Positions 23,914 through 36,644 of a stretch of DNA of 64,000 bases are shown here, one piece after another. The stretch is from Limnoperna fortunei (Eukaryota; Mollusca; Bivalvia; Mytilida; Modiolidae): NCBI GenBank assembly GCA_944474755.1, contig OX104113.1, positions 65,368,074 to 65,432,073 of the forward strand, given 5' to 3'. A program made the translations under genes and the position numbers. Positions within the stretch are counted from its first letter, which is position 1, and the number at the start of each line of letters is the position of its first letter. Below the pieces are notes generated by a model. It was not told where the DNA came from and did no database searches. It saw only the letters and a program-made list of their open reading frames with translations.

Positions 23914-25036
23914 TCATACAGAAATGTTATCATAACTGATTGCTGCAACCCTGCGTCGCATACTGCCAGTAAGGCGTCTCATTTGTTGAATCGTTATCTG
24001 TCGCAATTCACTGTGTAATTGAGCTTCTAAATGTTGCAAGTTCTGTCGCGATGGAGGAGGTTCCAGAGCTTGTGATCGCCTACCCAATGGATCCCATAGA
24101 TGCTCTATTGGGTTTAGATCTGGACTTCTTTCAGGCCACGGAAGAGTGGTTACAGCTTCGTTCTCCAGATATGCCTTTACTGCCCTGGAACGATGAGGTC
24201 TAGCTTTGTCATCCATGAAAACAGGTCTTTACTCTTACGGGTGGTTTTCAAAGTGAGGCACAACTACAGGTGTAAGTACGTCCCGGGTGTACTTTTGCCA
24301 TTAAGGTTGCCAATGATTGTTACCAGATACAGTTTGCAATCATGTGAGATACACCATTACTGAGCCCCCAACAAAAGGCACTGTTGGAACAATGTTTCTT
24401 GGCGTGTAAGCTGTGTTTTGATGCCTCCAAACACGGGTTCGCCCATCAGTGACATTGAGTAAAAATTGTCTCTCATCTTACCAGTGTATTCTTCGCCAGG
24501 TTCTTAGGTTCCAATTTTGAATAATTCTGTACCAGTCCAACATGTACCTGCGATTGCGATCATCAAGCATTGCACGTTTAATGACTCTTCTTGACCGCAA
24601 TCCTGCAGACTTAAGACGATTTTAAACTGTTCTGTTTGCCGACAGATTACGACCGGTAACCATTGTTGCTTGAGACAGGTGCTAGCTGCAAATGGATTTT
24701 GCCTAACCAAGGCTATCAACCTATCAAGGCTCCTATCTTCACGTTGGGTTGTCACATATAGTCAACCAGATCGAGAACTGTCTTTAACATCTTGCGTTGC
24801 AGCAATTTTTTCTGTCCAAACGACTAATGACTGTATAATGATAGCCAAGCTGATGTCTTATTTCCTTGTAAGACATACCAATGGTATGCCATCTCTGACA
24901 GACTGTGCATCTGATATCCGCCTCTATGCATGCTTACTTTAAACGATTGGGCATTTAGAAATTCGAGATTTAAATACCGATATGTTGCACGAAAAAAATA
25001 TTGCACTTTGGACGTGATGAAGGAGGCAAGCTTCAC
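23914..25036 (-). pseudogene. Decayed Tc1-like transposase, copy A
   Basis: Reading the minus strand with frame changes gives the order expected for Tc1-type transposases. A helix-turn-helix side (LSEMAYHWYVLQGNKTSAWL) comes first, then a linker DSSRSG...VTTQREDRSLDRL. A DERQF segment holds the first catalytic Asp, MDDKARPHRSRAV the second, and PWPERSPDLNPIEHLWD the Glu of a DD34E triad. The last 101 codons (24216 down to 23914) are one open frame in this unit only. Stops and frameshifts upstream make it non-functional. No intact terminal inverted repeats were located. Shared lesions in all units show it died before the array expanded. Confidence 0.88.
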
Positions 25037-25439
25037 ATGGACGCGCTTGACTAAAATTTCGCACCTGAACGCTCACATCCTTTAATTATACATTGAAGAA
25101 TCAATACTGACCAAAATCATCAAAATTAAACTTTATTTACAATAAACTTTGGGGGTGCTTAACCTTTTTAAGGTGTATATAAACTTAATTTTTGAAACAC
25201 CTCTGTGGTACCTCCATGCTTAATCCGTTCCGCAAATTACTAATAGCCAAGTATTTCCCCAATTCTTATCAACACTTCCGCAGTCCAAACAAAGGCATTA
25301 GGTTGTCAGTGTAGTGACATTAAAAACTCCCACAAGTCAAGACTATTACGTATCATTAGTTATCGAAAACACCTTACGTTTATTTCTTATACACTATTAG
25401 CGCTGTGTTCAATCGTGTATGGTACAATATAAAAGTACA
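25037..25439. other. Tail of unit A
   Basis: Non-coding. It contains a stretch similar to 10950-11035 and ends at the A|B junction. Recurs at the ends of B, C and D, where about 20 more bases (gggatcgatataaact) precede the next unit. Confidence 0.6.
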
Positions 25440-26766
25440 CAAACAGTCAAACAATTATTTTGAAAGTTATACCCAGGGCGCGAAACAATGACTTAAAAGG
25501 CATTGATGTGATCTTGGTAAAAGGGGGGGTGAAATTTCGAAGTTAAATATCCCGGGCACAAAGCAGTCACTCAAAAGGCAATGATGTGACCTTGGGGGTC
25601 AAATTTCAAATTAAATGTCAACATCCATGGCATGCGACACATCGATTAGTTATAATCTACCCACATGCCAAATATCACAAAGCTTACCTAAAAGGATAAA
25701 AAGTTATATCCTAGTCACGATTTGATATGGATGCCCGGACGGACGGACAACAATATGTCGACCTTCTTTTGTTTCTTTTACCAAAAACCCAATATAACCC
25801 TCTTAAAAATGAAAAGTGGAATGTAACACTGGGTAAAGCTATCTTGCATATCCTAAACGTGTATTAGTATGGGATTTGCAGTGTCCAATAAATTTGGCTG
25901 AAAATATCAGCCTTAAAAGAGGAAAAGAAAAAGAAGATGAAGTAATTTACCAGACAAAAACAATATGTCTCCGTTCCCATTTATCTTCGTTTGGTATAAA
26001 TAATAAAATAAGAATTGCATACAAATACAAAGTATAGTTTGAAAGCTTTTCTGCATATGTTATTGTGTGTCGCGATTTGTTCATTGTATATTTTATGCAC
26101 TGTAATCAAAATTAATTTTCCCCATCCTCCTCTTCATGCTTCATATTAACAAGAAAATCAAAAATTTACATATATTATTACGTTACGAACTCTTAAAGTG
26201 AATACTTATTCAATCGGTAAGCAGAATTTCATAGCTTATACAAAGTCATATTTCTTGTTTTAGTCGTATCATTGAACTGATTTATATCGTATCGTACTTT
26301 CTCTGACTGCAATTAAAATCAAATTAATATTGTTAATGCATTATCTTAAAGATACATTTTTGGCACCAAACGAAAGCTAAAGGAATATCCTTTATATTTA
26401 AACGGCCGATTTGAAATAAAATTATATCATTAAAGGTCATTTTAGCATTTTAATAACTATATCTGCATTTTTTCGTTTATTTTATAAGATAAGTTGGACA
26501 AAAATAAAAGCAAGAGATTAAAGAACTGAATATATCTATATCTAAAATCTATAGTAATCGTAATTGATAAGGATTACCAGAATTGCCTACCGAAGTATAT
26601 ATAGATATATAGTTTAACCTTCCAATGAAGAACACGACTGAATTTAAACGATAATTTTTACAGCTTTATATTAGTTTTGCATTAATATACATTGTAATGG
26701 AATAGACATGTTATTATATTTTAAAAATAAATAATAATATTGAAATCGCTACAAAATGCGCTATTA
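25440..26766. other. Unit B head and gene-upstream region, no gene
   Basis: Head repeat with G-run (about 25521), GGACGGACGGA motif (about 25737), then AT-rich upstream sequence. At 26563-26595 a 33-base SINE piece (ttgataaggattaccagaat) lies in + orientation where unit A has a minus-strand SINE. Compared with A, about 0.7 kb is missing here. Confidence 0.65.
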
Positions 26767-26774
26767 TGACGTCA
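26767..26774. promoter_or_regulatory. Palindromic CRE (TGACGTCA) upstream of gene copy B
   Basis: The same perfect palindrome as in unit A, 79 bases before the ATG. Confidence 0.5.
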
Positions 26775-26853
26775 TATAATCGTGGTTGGCAGCACAGTGC
26801 CGTCATAGGCTCGTCTTGGAAACATTTCCTGACCAGTTAAGCGATCTGCTATA

Positions 26854-29001
26854 ATGGGAGCCAAATTTGTGAAGTTAGACTGCACGGGATGCTTTCCTTG
26901 CAGAAAAAAAAGGAAAGTGAGACGTAAGAAATTTGAAGAGTGTGCAGAGCATGAATCTCGGACATCTTCACAAATCTTGCGAGATTTAGAAGAGATGGGG
27001 TTTTTCGATGCTAAATCAAAAGCGGGCGGTATAAAGTTTGTCACAGAACCAGATAAAACTATGAATAGAAAAGTACCAAGGCGACTCCCAAAACTGAATT
27101 CGTCGAAACCAACAGATGAAAATTTATCGAAGCCTGCTGCTTCAACAGGTAGACAATCATTACAAAGATTATTGATATGAACTAATCCTTCCAAGTAAAG
27201 GGTTCCGAGTCGGCGTTCGCTTCTTCTTGACGGACTCGTATATATTATATACGACTTGGAAGGATGATATTAGTTTGAAATTAAGCAAATTTCTTCGTAT
27301 TTTCATACGCTGAAAGAACATATTTTTAACAGGAATCTAAATTATGTACATGTAAGTCCTTCCAACACTTCCATGCTTACTTGTCCACTATTTGATGTTT
27401 TAAAATTAATATACGCTAATACCTGTGCAATTCTAAACAAGCATTTTTACAACATAGACATCTTTTATCTGACCTCGACAACGACCATGTTGTAAAATTG
27501 TTGAAGATTTTATTATAATAATAGAAGGTTTCATCTTACTTCTTATGAGAGGAATTTGTGTTAATGGTAGTCGTATTGTTTTAAAAATCTTCTGGCCGTA
27601 TGTATATATATTTGTTTTTCTTATATCATTTTTTTTTCTTTATAAAATATTGTATAAAATTATAAATACAGGCTTAAGTTTAGCATCCATTTATTCACTA
27701 TCCGTGACGACTCTACAGTTAAATGTTTCTTTTAAACAAAAAAAACTAATTCTTCTTATTTTACTGATAGAATGTTATATTAGAAATTTTTTAACGAAGA
27801 GTTGAGTAATCATATGAGCGCAGCAATAACGTTTATGAAAAAACAACAATTAATGAATATCAGTTGTAAATTCGTATATTTTATTGGTTTACAACCGATC
27901 AGCTGACATCAAGAAAAACTAGGTATAAAGGCAAACGGTCTGATTTTTTTATATCGACTTACAGCTTTGAGTCAATATTATTAGAAAATCGGACCAGTCA
28001 ATATCGGAAGTTGAAAACTGATCCTCAGTACAATAAACACACAGAACATGAAACAGATGGCAATACCACGAAATTCGACAGCCAACTGTCATTGGGCAGA
28101 CCGAATTTATTGGTTTGCCATCTGCATAATTCAATTTGCACCTTTTTCCTTCTAATGGCGCAAAGCAATTTCTAGCATTACACAAGATCATGACAAGCAG
28201 TCATTCTTTAGTATCATTTTTGATTACAAAGATATCCGCCGTGATGTTTTCAAAGGAGTTTAACCTCAAATACTCACTTTGAGTGTCACTTGTAACGATA
28301 TATTTTGTTTCAGGCGAAGGTTTAGTCTACGACAAAGTCGAGAAAGACTTGATGACTGAGATTCGACGTATTGGTGCACTTGCCGATAAAGGTATAAATT
28401 ATACAATTAAGTCAGCTCAGCTAATGTGATATCATGTTCCATAAAGCATAACTGTTATTATTTTGCATCTGAGCTTATATTTTCTTCAACTTTTTGCAAA
28501 CAGTGTATTTAAAAATCCAAGGGTAATATAATTTTGATGCCACGCATTTATTTTGAATAAGATTTTGCTGGAAAATACAAATACATACTTGAATTCGTTT
28601 GCCTTTCAATGTGTTCTTTACTTACAATAAATGCCGTATTTAGAATTGAATTGGAATAAAACACAAGTGAACATTCTTATTTTCATTGTTATTTTAAATA
28701 TGTTGTAGGCAAAATGGCCAGATTACATAAAATCCGACGCCGAGAGACTATTGAAAGAAAAGAAGCAAAATTCAATGACAGAATTGTAATTACAAAGCAA
28801 AAACTACATCGGGATGATGAAAGATTGAGAAATCGCACACAAGCCGCTAAAACTTCATCCAATAACAGAAAAGTTATTAAAAAGAATGATCTGGAGGATG
28901 ATTTGATCAAGAAAATCCACGAAAACCAGTTTGTTGTCGGACAGAAATTAGATGCTGGTGTAGAAAAAGAAATCGGATGCCTTCCTGAAGTTTCTAATTA
29001 A
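26854..29001 (+). CDS. Array gene copy B: 221-aa basic protein
   Basis: Exons 26854-27148, 28314-28391 and 28709-29001, with the same splice phases as copy A. Relative to A by eye: Gln36Arg, Asp46Glu, Lys71Asn and Lys176Asn, plus silent changes at Leu8, Arg17 and one Ile in exon 2. All splice sites and the stop are intact. The upstream CRE is kept. Family assignment and function are as uncertain as for copy A. Confidence 0.8.
27183..27267. repeat. Nested hairpin in intron 1, copy B
   Basis: Same structure as at 20539-20623. The left arm has one change (TAATCC for TCATCC), giving one mismatch in the outer stem. The inner CGTATATATTATATACG stretch is near-palindromic. Confidence 0.7.
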
Positions 29002-30549
29002 TTTGTTTTGTTTTATTTAATTGTTTTTAGTTGTTTTATTGTGTTTGTTATTTTCTTGTTTATTTAAAGTTGTTAATGATGAATGCTATATTTCAATAGT
29101 CGAGCTATATCCTTTAATTAAAATAACTAAATTTTATATAATATCTTACGCTGTGAATGCTGCGTTCAAACGCACAATACCTCCACAGATATCTATAAAG
29201 TGTATAAGATTTTATAGAAATTTATCATTCTAGTCGGTGGTATTGACTGCCATTCGTAATTAATTTGTATAGCAAACAAAAATATGCATTGTTGGGCAAA
29301 TGAAACATTATTTTAAAAAAAACCTCATTATATCATTTACATACCTTTCAATCAAAATATGGACGGCCTTTGCTCTTTCACGTAGTCTTTAAAAAGTATT
29401 ATCACTTAAAGCTCCAAACTGTTATAATCTTCGTCCGGGCCCAGGAGGGCGGCGATATATTTATTCACTTTCGTTGCTAAAGATGGATAAAGGAGAAAAT
29501 ATTTTGAAGTATACTTAGTTAGTACTGGGACTAGTATAACTAACTTTATTTGATTTATAGGTTCCTGGTTAGTATTAAATGAACAGAATTTTCCGAAAAG
29601 AATGCCAATCATTCAAGCTGAGTGAATAATTAAGACAATATATCTCATTGGACTGCAAAAATGCTTGTGTGATATCCAATTTTTATACAATGATAAACAT
29701 TTCTGGTAATCTATTTACGGAAGTAAATAATAAAGCGAGACCATTTTTGTCCTGGTACTTTGTCTTCGGTGATAACGCTATCGATGACCGTAGCTTTGAA
29801 AGATTTCGTACCATAACCATTTCGTTCCAACCAATTCATACCATAAATAACACTTCGTACCATAACCATTTTGTACCTTAGCCGTTTCGTACCATTTGGG
29901 GAAGTGTATTATGACGACTCGATTTATTTTCTCGCCATCTCATCTAAGCGAATGTTTATTAGATAGTCCTTACAAACAGTATGTTTTTATTTCGATCTAA
30001 AATCCCAGATTATCTGTCTCTTATAGCTGCCATATTGTCCAGATGATTTGTATTTTGCAATTTTGCACTGATTGTTTTTGTTTGTTTGGATTGTTTTTAA
30101 CTCCACTTTCAGCGAGTTTTCAACATATTCTGGCCTTCAGGTTTTTTATTATTTTTTTTTAAAAGGGGGGGGGGGGGAGGGGTGAAGGAGGAACCCGCAG
30201 TACACGGGAAAAAATCGCGGACCTTCGGTTGGAAAATTTTTGCCTTGAAGCATATGCAAAAAGAAAAAACACATATTTAAGGTTCGGATAGTTTTATTGT
30301 TTTCTTTGACTAATTACAACATTATATATTATAATTGCACAGAACATAAAATAACTTGAAAAGGATTGCCAGTTTTCCTATCGAAGGTCGGGGTTTTCTA
30401 CTCCGCCTTCCTTCCCCAATAAAAACTGCACGACATGAATGGCATGATATAACTGCAAAATTGCGTTAAACAACATTTAAACAAACAAATATAAAATAAC
30501 CTCTGTAACATTGATATAAAATGTTTTAAATGTGTCCGTAAAATTATTA
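29002..30549. other. 3' flank of gene copy B with minisatellite and SINE pair
   Basis: Same content as unit A: T-rich 3' flank, TTCGTACCATAACC-like minisatellite (about 29806-29900), minus SINE fragment (about 30073-30245) with a G-run expanded to about 12 G, and plus SINE fragment (about 30358-30488). No gene was recognised. Confidence 0.6.
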
Positions 30550-31670
30550 TCATACAGAAATGTTATCATGACTGATTGCTGCAACCCTGCGTCGCATACT
30601 GCCAGTAAGGCGTCTCATTTGTTGAATCGTTATCTGTCGCAATTCACTGTGTAATTGAGCTTCTAAATGTTGCAAGTTCTGTCGCGATGGAGGAGGTTCC
30701 AGAGCTTGTGATCGCCTACCCAAATGGATCCCATAGATGCTCTATTGGGTTTAGATCTGGACTTCTTTCAGGCCACGGAAGAGTGGTTACAGCTTCGTTC
30801 TCCAGATATGCCTTTACTGCCCTGGAACGATGAGGTCTAGCTTTGTCATCCATGAAAACAGGTCTTTACTCTAACGGGTGGTTTTCAAAGTGAGGCACAA
30901 CTACAGGTGTAAGTACGTCCCGGGTGTACTTTTGCCATTAAGGTTGCCAATGATTGTTACCAGATACAGTTTGCAATCATGTGAGATACACCATTACTGA
31001 GCCCCCAACAAAAGGCACTGTTGGAACAATGTTTCTTGGCGTGTAAGCTGTGTTTTGATGCCTCCAAACACGGGTTCGCCAATCAGTGACATTGAGTAAA
31101 AATTGTCTCTCATCTTACCAGTGTATTCTTCGCCAGGTTCTTAGGTTCCAATTTTGAATAATTCTGTACCAGTCCAACATGTACCTGCGATTGCGATCAT
31201 CAAGCATTGCACGTTTAATGACTCTTCTTGACCGCAATCCTGCAGACTTAAGGCGATTTTAAACTGTTCTGGCTGACAGATTACGACCGGTAACCATTGT
31301 TGCTTGAGACAGGTGCTAGCTGCAAATGGATTTTGCCTAACCAAGGCTATCAACCTATCAAGGCTCCTATCTTCACGTTGGGTTGTCACATATAGTCAAC
31401 CAGATCGAGAACTGTCTTTAACATCTTGCGTTGCAGCAATTTTTTCTGTCCAAACGACTAATGACTGTATAATGATAGCCAAGCTGATGTCTTATTTCCT
31501 TGTAAGACATACCAATGGTATGCCATCTCTGACAGACTGTGCATCTGATATCCGCCTCTATGCATGCTTACTTTAAACGATTGGGCATTTAGAAATTCGA
31601 GATTTAAATACCGATATGTTGCACGAAAAAAATATTGCACTTTGGACGTGATGAAGGAGGCAAGCTTCAC
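30550..31670 (-). pseudogene. Decayed Tc1-like transposase, copy B
   Basis: Same relic as in unit A. An extra A in cctacccaaatgg (about 30720) breaks the last 101-codon frame that is open in A. Units C and D share this extra base. Another small deletion lies near 31270 (tctggctgac against tctgtttgccgac). Confidence 0.85.
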
Positions 31671-32091
31671 ATGGACGCGCTTGACTAAAATTTCGCACCT
31701 GAACGCTCACATCCTTTTAATTATACATTGAAGAATCAATACTGACCAAAATCATCAAAATTAAACTTTATTTACAATAAACTTTGGGGGTGCTTAACCT
31801 TTTTAAGGTGTATATAAACTTAATTTTTGAAACACCTCCGTGGTACCTCCATGCTTAATCCGTTCCGCAAATTACTAATAGCCAAGTATTTCCCCAATTC
31901 TTATCAACACTTCCGCAATCCAAACAAAGGCATTAGGTTGTCAGTGTAGTGACATTAAAAACTCCCACAAGTCAAGACTATTACGTATCATTAGTTATCG
32001 AAAACACCTTACGTTTATTTCTTATACACTATTAGCGCTGTGTTCAATCGTGTATGGTACAATATAAAAGTACAGGGATCGATATAAACTT

Positions 32092-33142
32092 GACTCCATC
32101 ATACAGCTGAAAAATTGATGAAAGTGGCATTAAACACCATTCATACAAGCAAACAAACAGTCAAACAATTATTTTGAAAGTTATACCCAGGGCGCGAAAC
32201 AATGACTTAAAAGGCATTGATGTGATCTTGGTAAAGGGGGGGGGGGTGAAATTTCGAAGTTAAATATCCCGGGCAGAAAGCAGTCACTCAAAAGGCAATG
32301 ATGTGACCTTGGGGGTCAAATTTCAAATTAAATGTCAACACCCATGGCATGCGACACATCGATTAGTTATAATCTACACACATGCCAAATATCACAAAGC
32401 TTACCTAAAAGGATAAAAAGTTATATCCTAGACACGATTTGATATGGATGCCCGGACGGACGGACAACAATATGTCGACCTTCTTTTGTTTCTTTTACCA
32501 AAAACCCAATATAACCCTCTTAAAAATGAAAAGTGGAATGTAACACTGGGTAAAGCTATCTTGCATATCCTAAACGTGTATTAGTATGGGATTTGCAGTG
32601 TCCAATAAATTTGGCTGAAAATATCAGCCTTAAAAGAGGAAAAGAAAAAGAAGATGAAGTAATTTACCAGACAAAAACAATATGTCTCCGTTCCCATTTA
32701 TCTTCGTTTGGTATAAATAATAAAATAAGAATTGCATACAAATACAAAGTATAGTTTGAAAGCTTTTCTGCATATGTTATTGTGTGTCGCGATTTGTTCA
32801 TTGTATATTTTATGCACTGTAATCAAAATTAATTTTCCCCATCCTCCTCTTCATGCTTCATATTAACAAGAAAATCAAAAATTTACATATATTATTACGT
32901 TACGAACTCTTAAAGTGAATACTTATTCAATCGGTAAGCAGAATTTCATAGCTTATACAAAGTCATATTTCTTGTTTTAGTCGTATCATTGAACTGATTT
33001 ATATCGTATCGTACTTTCTCTGACTGCAATGAAAATCAAATTAATATTGTTAATGCATTATCTTAAAGATACATTTTTGGCACCAAACGAAAGCTAAAGG
33101 AATATCCTTTATATTTAAACGGCCGATTTGAAATAAAATTAT
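32092..33142. other. Unit C head and upstream region, no gene
   Basis: SINE tail, head repeat with G-run (32238 region) and AT-rich sequence matching unit B about 25440-26424. Ends where the insertion begins. Confidence 0.65.
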
Positions 33143-33844
33143 AGCGAGCACAGCTCGCGTGCGCGAAGAGCGGTGAGCTCTACGGCAATTACGTGTCACG
33201 TGATCAAAATGAAATCACGTGATCAAAATCTGCTTAATGCTGATATTGATTTTTTTTCGTCCGGAAGTTGATATCGTCAAAAAACTGGAACAAAGTGAAT
33301 GAAGAAGGGCAAACATTAATTTTAAAGAAAGACTTAAAAATAAAGTTGAGATCGATAAAAAGTAAATGTTATATTTAAAGATAACAACAAAAATTTCATA
33401 CTATTTTTTTGGAATCTCTAAATCGATCTTTAAAAACTACACTCAAAGACATTTCATGTGACGTCACCATTACAAAGAAAGACGTCACGTGACCACTGGA
33501 ATTTAGAGGCACTGTCATAGGGTAGCGACAAGTATTAAATGTGATGTTAACTTTATAAATTAAAAATTTAGAATTTGATGGAAATTAAAATAATATTGTG
33601 TTTCAAACAAAACTTTAGTTGCAAGCTGTTTGCCTTCTTGATTTATTTTAAAAAAAAATAAAGTAGCGTGATAATACTACCCCCTTACACTACACAACGA
33701 GGAATTTTCATACATTTCAACATTTGTATTTCATTATCTACCAAATATATAGTATTTGTCTCTATATATGCATCGACTACGGCTCATGCGCTTACTGATT
33801 TTCGCTTGGTACAGAATATCTATAAAAAGTAAATTGACATTACA

Positions 33845-34436
33845 AGTCAACTTTACCGTGTCCATACGACGGGTTTTTGCTTGACAAAATTTGAAAACTG
33901 CTACCGCGTTTGGTCGAGTTTATGGTCCTTTTGTATATCTCATATTACAGTATTTGAAGGTAACAATTATTTTCCACAGTTAATCGGCTTTTTGAAATGC
34001 GTCCGTTTTTTCATTTCGCCAGATCGATTTTCCATACTAAATTTTGACCTTGTTTTGAACGGAACTGTACGTTAGGAAAATTCCATTGTTGTCTATTCGA
34101 AATCCTTCGGGTGTTGTCGTCTGCAGTTGAGGCGGGAAAAGTCTCGCGGTTTGTCCGAATACCATTGTACGTTACGAAAACAGACGAACGTTTGTAAACA
34201 ACATTAGACCCCTTAAGATACAAAAATGGCTGAGTTCCTATGGAAAATCGATCTAGCAAAATGAAAAAAAGGCCGCATTTCAAAAAGCCGATTAACTGTG
34301 GAAAATAATTGTTACCTTCAAATACTGTAATATGAGATATACAAAAGGACTGTCACCATAAACTCGACCAAACGCGGTAGCAGTTTTCAAATTTTGTCAA
34401 GCAAAAACCCGTCGTATGGACACGGTAAAGTTGACT
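33845..34436. repeat. Large palindrome (191/197-bp arms, 204-bp loop), unit C
   Basis: Arm 33845-34035 (agtcaactttaccgtgtcca ... gatcgattttccat) is repeated in reverse complement at 34240-34436 with few mismatches. The DNA could extrude or form a long RNA hairpin. Also present at 46192-46783 and 58545-59136. Confidence 0.88.
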
Positions 34437-34586
34437 ATAATTAACTTAAATTTGTCTCAACATTTTCGCGATAGTTAGCCAAATAAGAAAATTTTTGAGC
34501 CATACAATTTTTTAAAAACTACACTATAACATGTATTTACTTTGTTCAACTCTAAATATACATAATCATCACCAGTTATACTACAA

Positions 34587-34662
34587 CTGCGGAACCGTAC
34601 TGTATTCGTACCAAATTTTTTTTATGTAGTGGACCAAATTATAACAAGCTACGGTTCCGCAG
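34587..34662. repeat. Short hairpin with 13-bp perfect arms, unit C
   Basis: CTGCGGAACCGTA at 34587-34599 and TACGGTTCCGCAG at 34650-34662 enclose a 50-base AT-rich loop. Also in units D and E near 46934 and 59287. Confidence 0.7.
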
Positions 34663-36051
34663 CTACAACATCACATTACACAGCGACAGGTCCCGTTTTC
34701 AATTTGTAAATTTAAATTTAATAAAATGCAATATAGCTGACCAAACTGTATATGCGTTATTTAATACGAACAATACAACAAACTGTAAAGTAGATCAACA
34801 TGAAAAAAAGTAAACTTACTGTAGTATAATATTCCCTAATGACACAATATTTCCGGCAACATAAAACCATGAAACATCGAACTGTAACTGGAACTGATCC
34901 ACGAAAACAAAAGAATCTCCACAAAATATTATTGCTCCATAGAACACTTCCTTATCACATGTTTTTTTTAATCACATTATAAACTTCTTCAAACAAAACT
35001 CTAAAACATCTGAGTATGAGGCACAAATGGCACATTATTCCACCAACATAGGAAGTAACGGAACGGATCCATAAAATCAAACTAATCCTTACCAATATGT
35101 TATTTCCCCGTAGAACACATTCTAATCACATAATTATTTATCGAATTATGCAGCTGTTTGTTAGCTGACAAATTTCTAAAATATCGGAATTATGGTGGCA
35201 TATATCTGCCACCACATATCACTTAATTAAGTCGACATATTTTCGGAAATATGTCAACATGCTACATAATTAAGTCAACATAATACTGAATTAAGTCATC
35301 ATATTCAGATTAGAAAAAAGAGGGAAAATGCGCTGTTTGAACAGAATGTGCCATCTACTTTTCCACTTATTTATCGTGCAAGTAGACATAATTATGAATT
35401 AAGTGGACATAATTTTCTGATTAAGTCGACATAATTTTATGATTAAGTCAACTTAAGTTTCTGTTTAAGTCGACATAAGTTTTTGATTATGTCGACATAA
35501 TTAAGTCCACATAATCTGTCTGATTATTAAGTCGACATAATTATCTACCATTTACCTTGAGGGTGGGGGGGCTTAGTTTAGAAGTTGAAATTCCAAGACC
35601 TCAATGAGAGAATCACGGCAGAAATGAGACCCGAGCCAGCAGTATGTCGTGGCTCGTTTAGAGGTTAAGCCCTCTTAAATCATTGATCAATATAAAACTG
35701 AAAATTACTTGAAGATATTGACCATCAATTTAAAAGGTATAGTCACAATGAACAAAATGCAAATTAACCTTTATATATATATATGTCAAAAATAAATGAT
35801 ATGAAAACATAAACCATTCCAAAATAAAGCGAAAATGAAATAAATTAAATACTCTGAACCAAAATAATAAATATCAAAAAATAGTTAAACAGGGGGACAT
35901 AATCATACCTACTACAGAAGAAAAAAATATTCTTATGTCTGCCATACAAAATAATGCTAATTTTGAAAAAAAAAAATTGTCGCGACGCATTAAAAAGTTA
36001 TATTTTATATCGCTACGTGTCATAAAAATAAAGATTTTTTTCTTGGCTGTT

Positions 36052-36098
36052 GCTATTTTGCCGTAACCGGCAAAATAGCCTGCCATGCTATTTTGCCG
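36052..36098. repeat. Triple GCTATTTTGCCG motif able to form alternative hairpins
   Basis: GCTATTTTGCCG occurs at 36052-36063 and 36087-36098, with its reverse complement CGGCAAAATAGC at 36068-36079 between them. The middle copy can pair with either side. It is inside the foldback element and repeats in units D and E. Confidence 0.75.
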
Positions 36099-36493
36099 AA
36101 CTGATTAAATTTCACCTGTATGAGCCGTTAATTAGCATGATTATGTGAAACTTATAAGTTTTGTATTATATGGTAACCGTACGCGAGTTACCTATACGTG
36201 GTGTTAGATTTAACACAAATAAGACCTCTTTAAACTACGGGAAACAAAACTGAAAAAAACATATATAACTAGTAATCCTGTGTTGGGGATGTCCAACACA
36301 AAAGAAGTTCCCTCCCGTTACTGCACATAAATTAAAAAATTATACTAAAAGAAACCATCATGAAAATCGGACCAAATTGTGATTTTCATTTTTTTTTCAC
36401 AAGTGTTATTGCAATTTTGGCGGCCAGTTTTTTTTAATATGATTCTCAGTCTGTTACGAATGCCATGGTGCATTTTTGCCTTGGGTTACCACC

Positions 36494-36644
36494 CCTGATT
36501 TACTAAAAAGCGTCCGATAAATTACTTAAAGGGTTCAAAATCATTTAAAATTTAACGATTACTTCATAAATTCAATGCTGGGGCTCTCATTATAACTGAC
36601 CGAGCGCTAAATCCTGGCTCGGTCACTCTTTAGTAAATCAGGAA
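36494..36644. repeat. Small inverted repeat inside the foldback element
   Basis: CCTGATTTACTAAA at the left and TTTAGTAAATCAGG at the right bracket about 150 bases, with an inner GACCGAG/CTCGGTC hairpin. MITE-like, possibly nested. No target duplication was established. Confidence 0.5.

Larger units (their letters stand above)
18051..25439. repeat. Tandem array unit A (most diverged)
   Basis: First of at least five tandem units. Order: SINE tail, head repeat, upstream region with a unit-specific SINE (19530-19788), three-exon gene (20210-22370), minisatellite, two opposed SINE fragments, Tc1-like pseudogene, tail. It ends at ...aaaagtaca and passes straight into CAAACAGTCAAAC of unit B. It differs from B by scattered substitutions and several indels, so it is older than the C/D copies. 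Confidence 0.93.
25440..32091. repeat. Tandem array unit B
   Basis: 6.65-kb unit with the same order as A but without the unit-A SINE and without the 5.66-kb insertion seen in C-E. It starts inside the SINE tail (CAAACAGTC) and ends at gggatcgatataaact before unit C. Its sequence is closer to C and D than to A (for example Arg36, Glu46 and Asn71 in the gene). Confidence 0.93.

Noticed and set aside
26772..27194. Open frames antisense to the array gene exons (also 39147-39419, 51498-51770 and 22064-22279)
   Set aside because: They mirror the real exons, carry no recognisable motif, and sit exactly over the sense exons whose splice structure is supported.
35221..35540. Repeated motif series that could be taken for a CRISPR array
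   Set aside because: Spacing is irregular, motifs are short and degenerate, the array is mirrored in an inverted arm, and the genome is animal.
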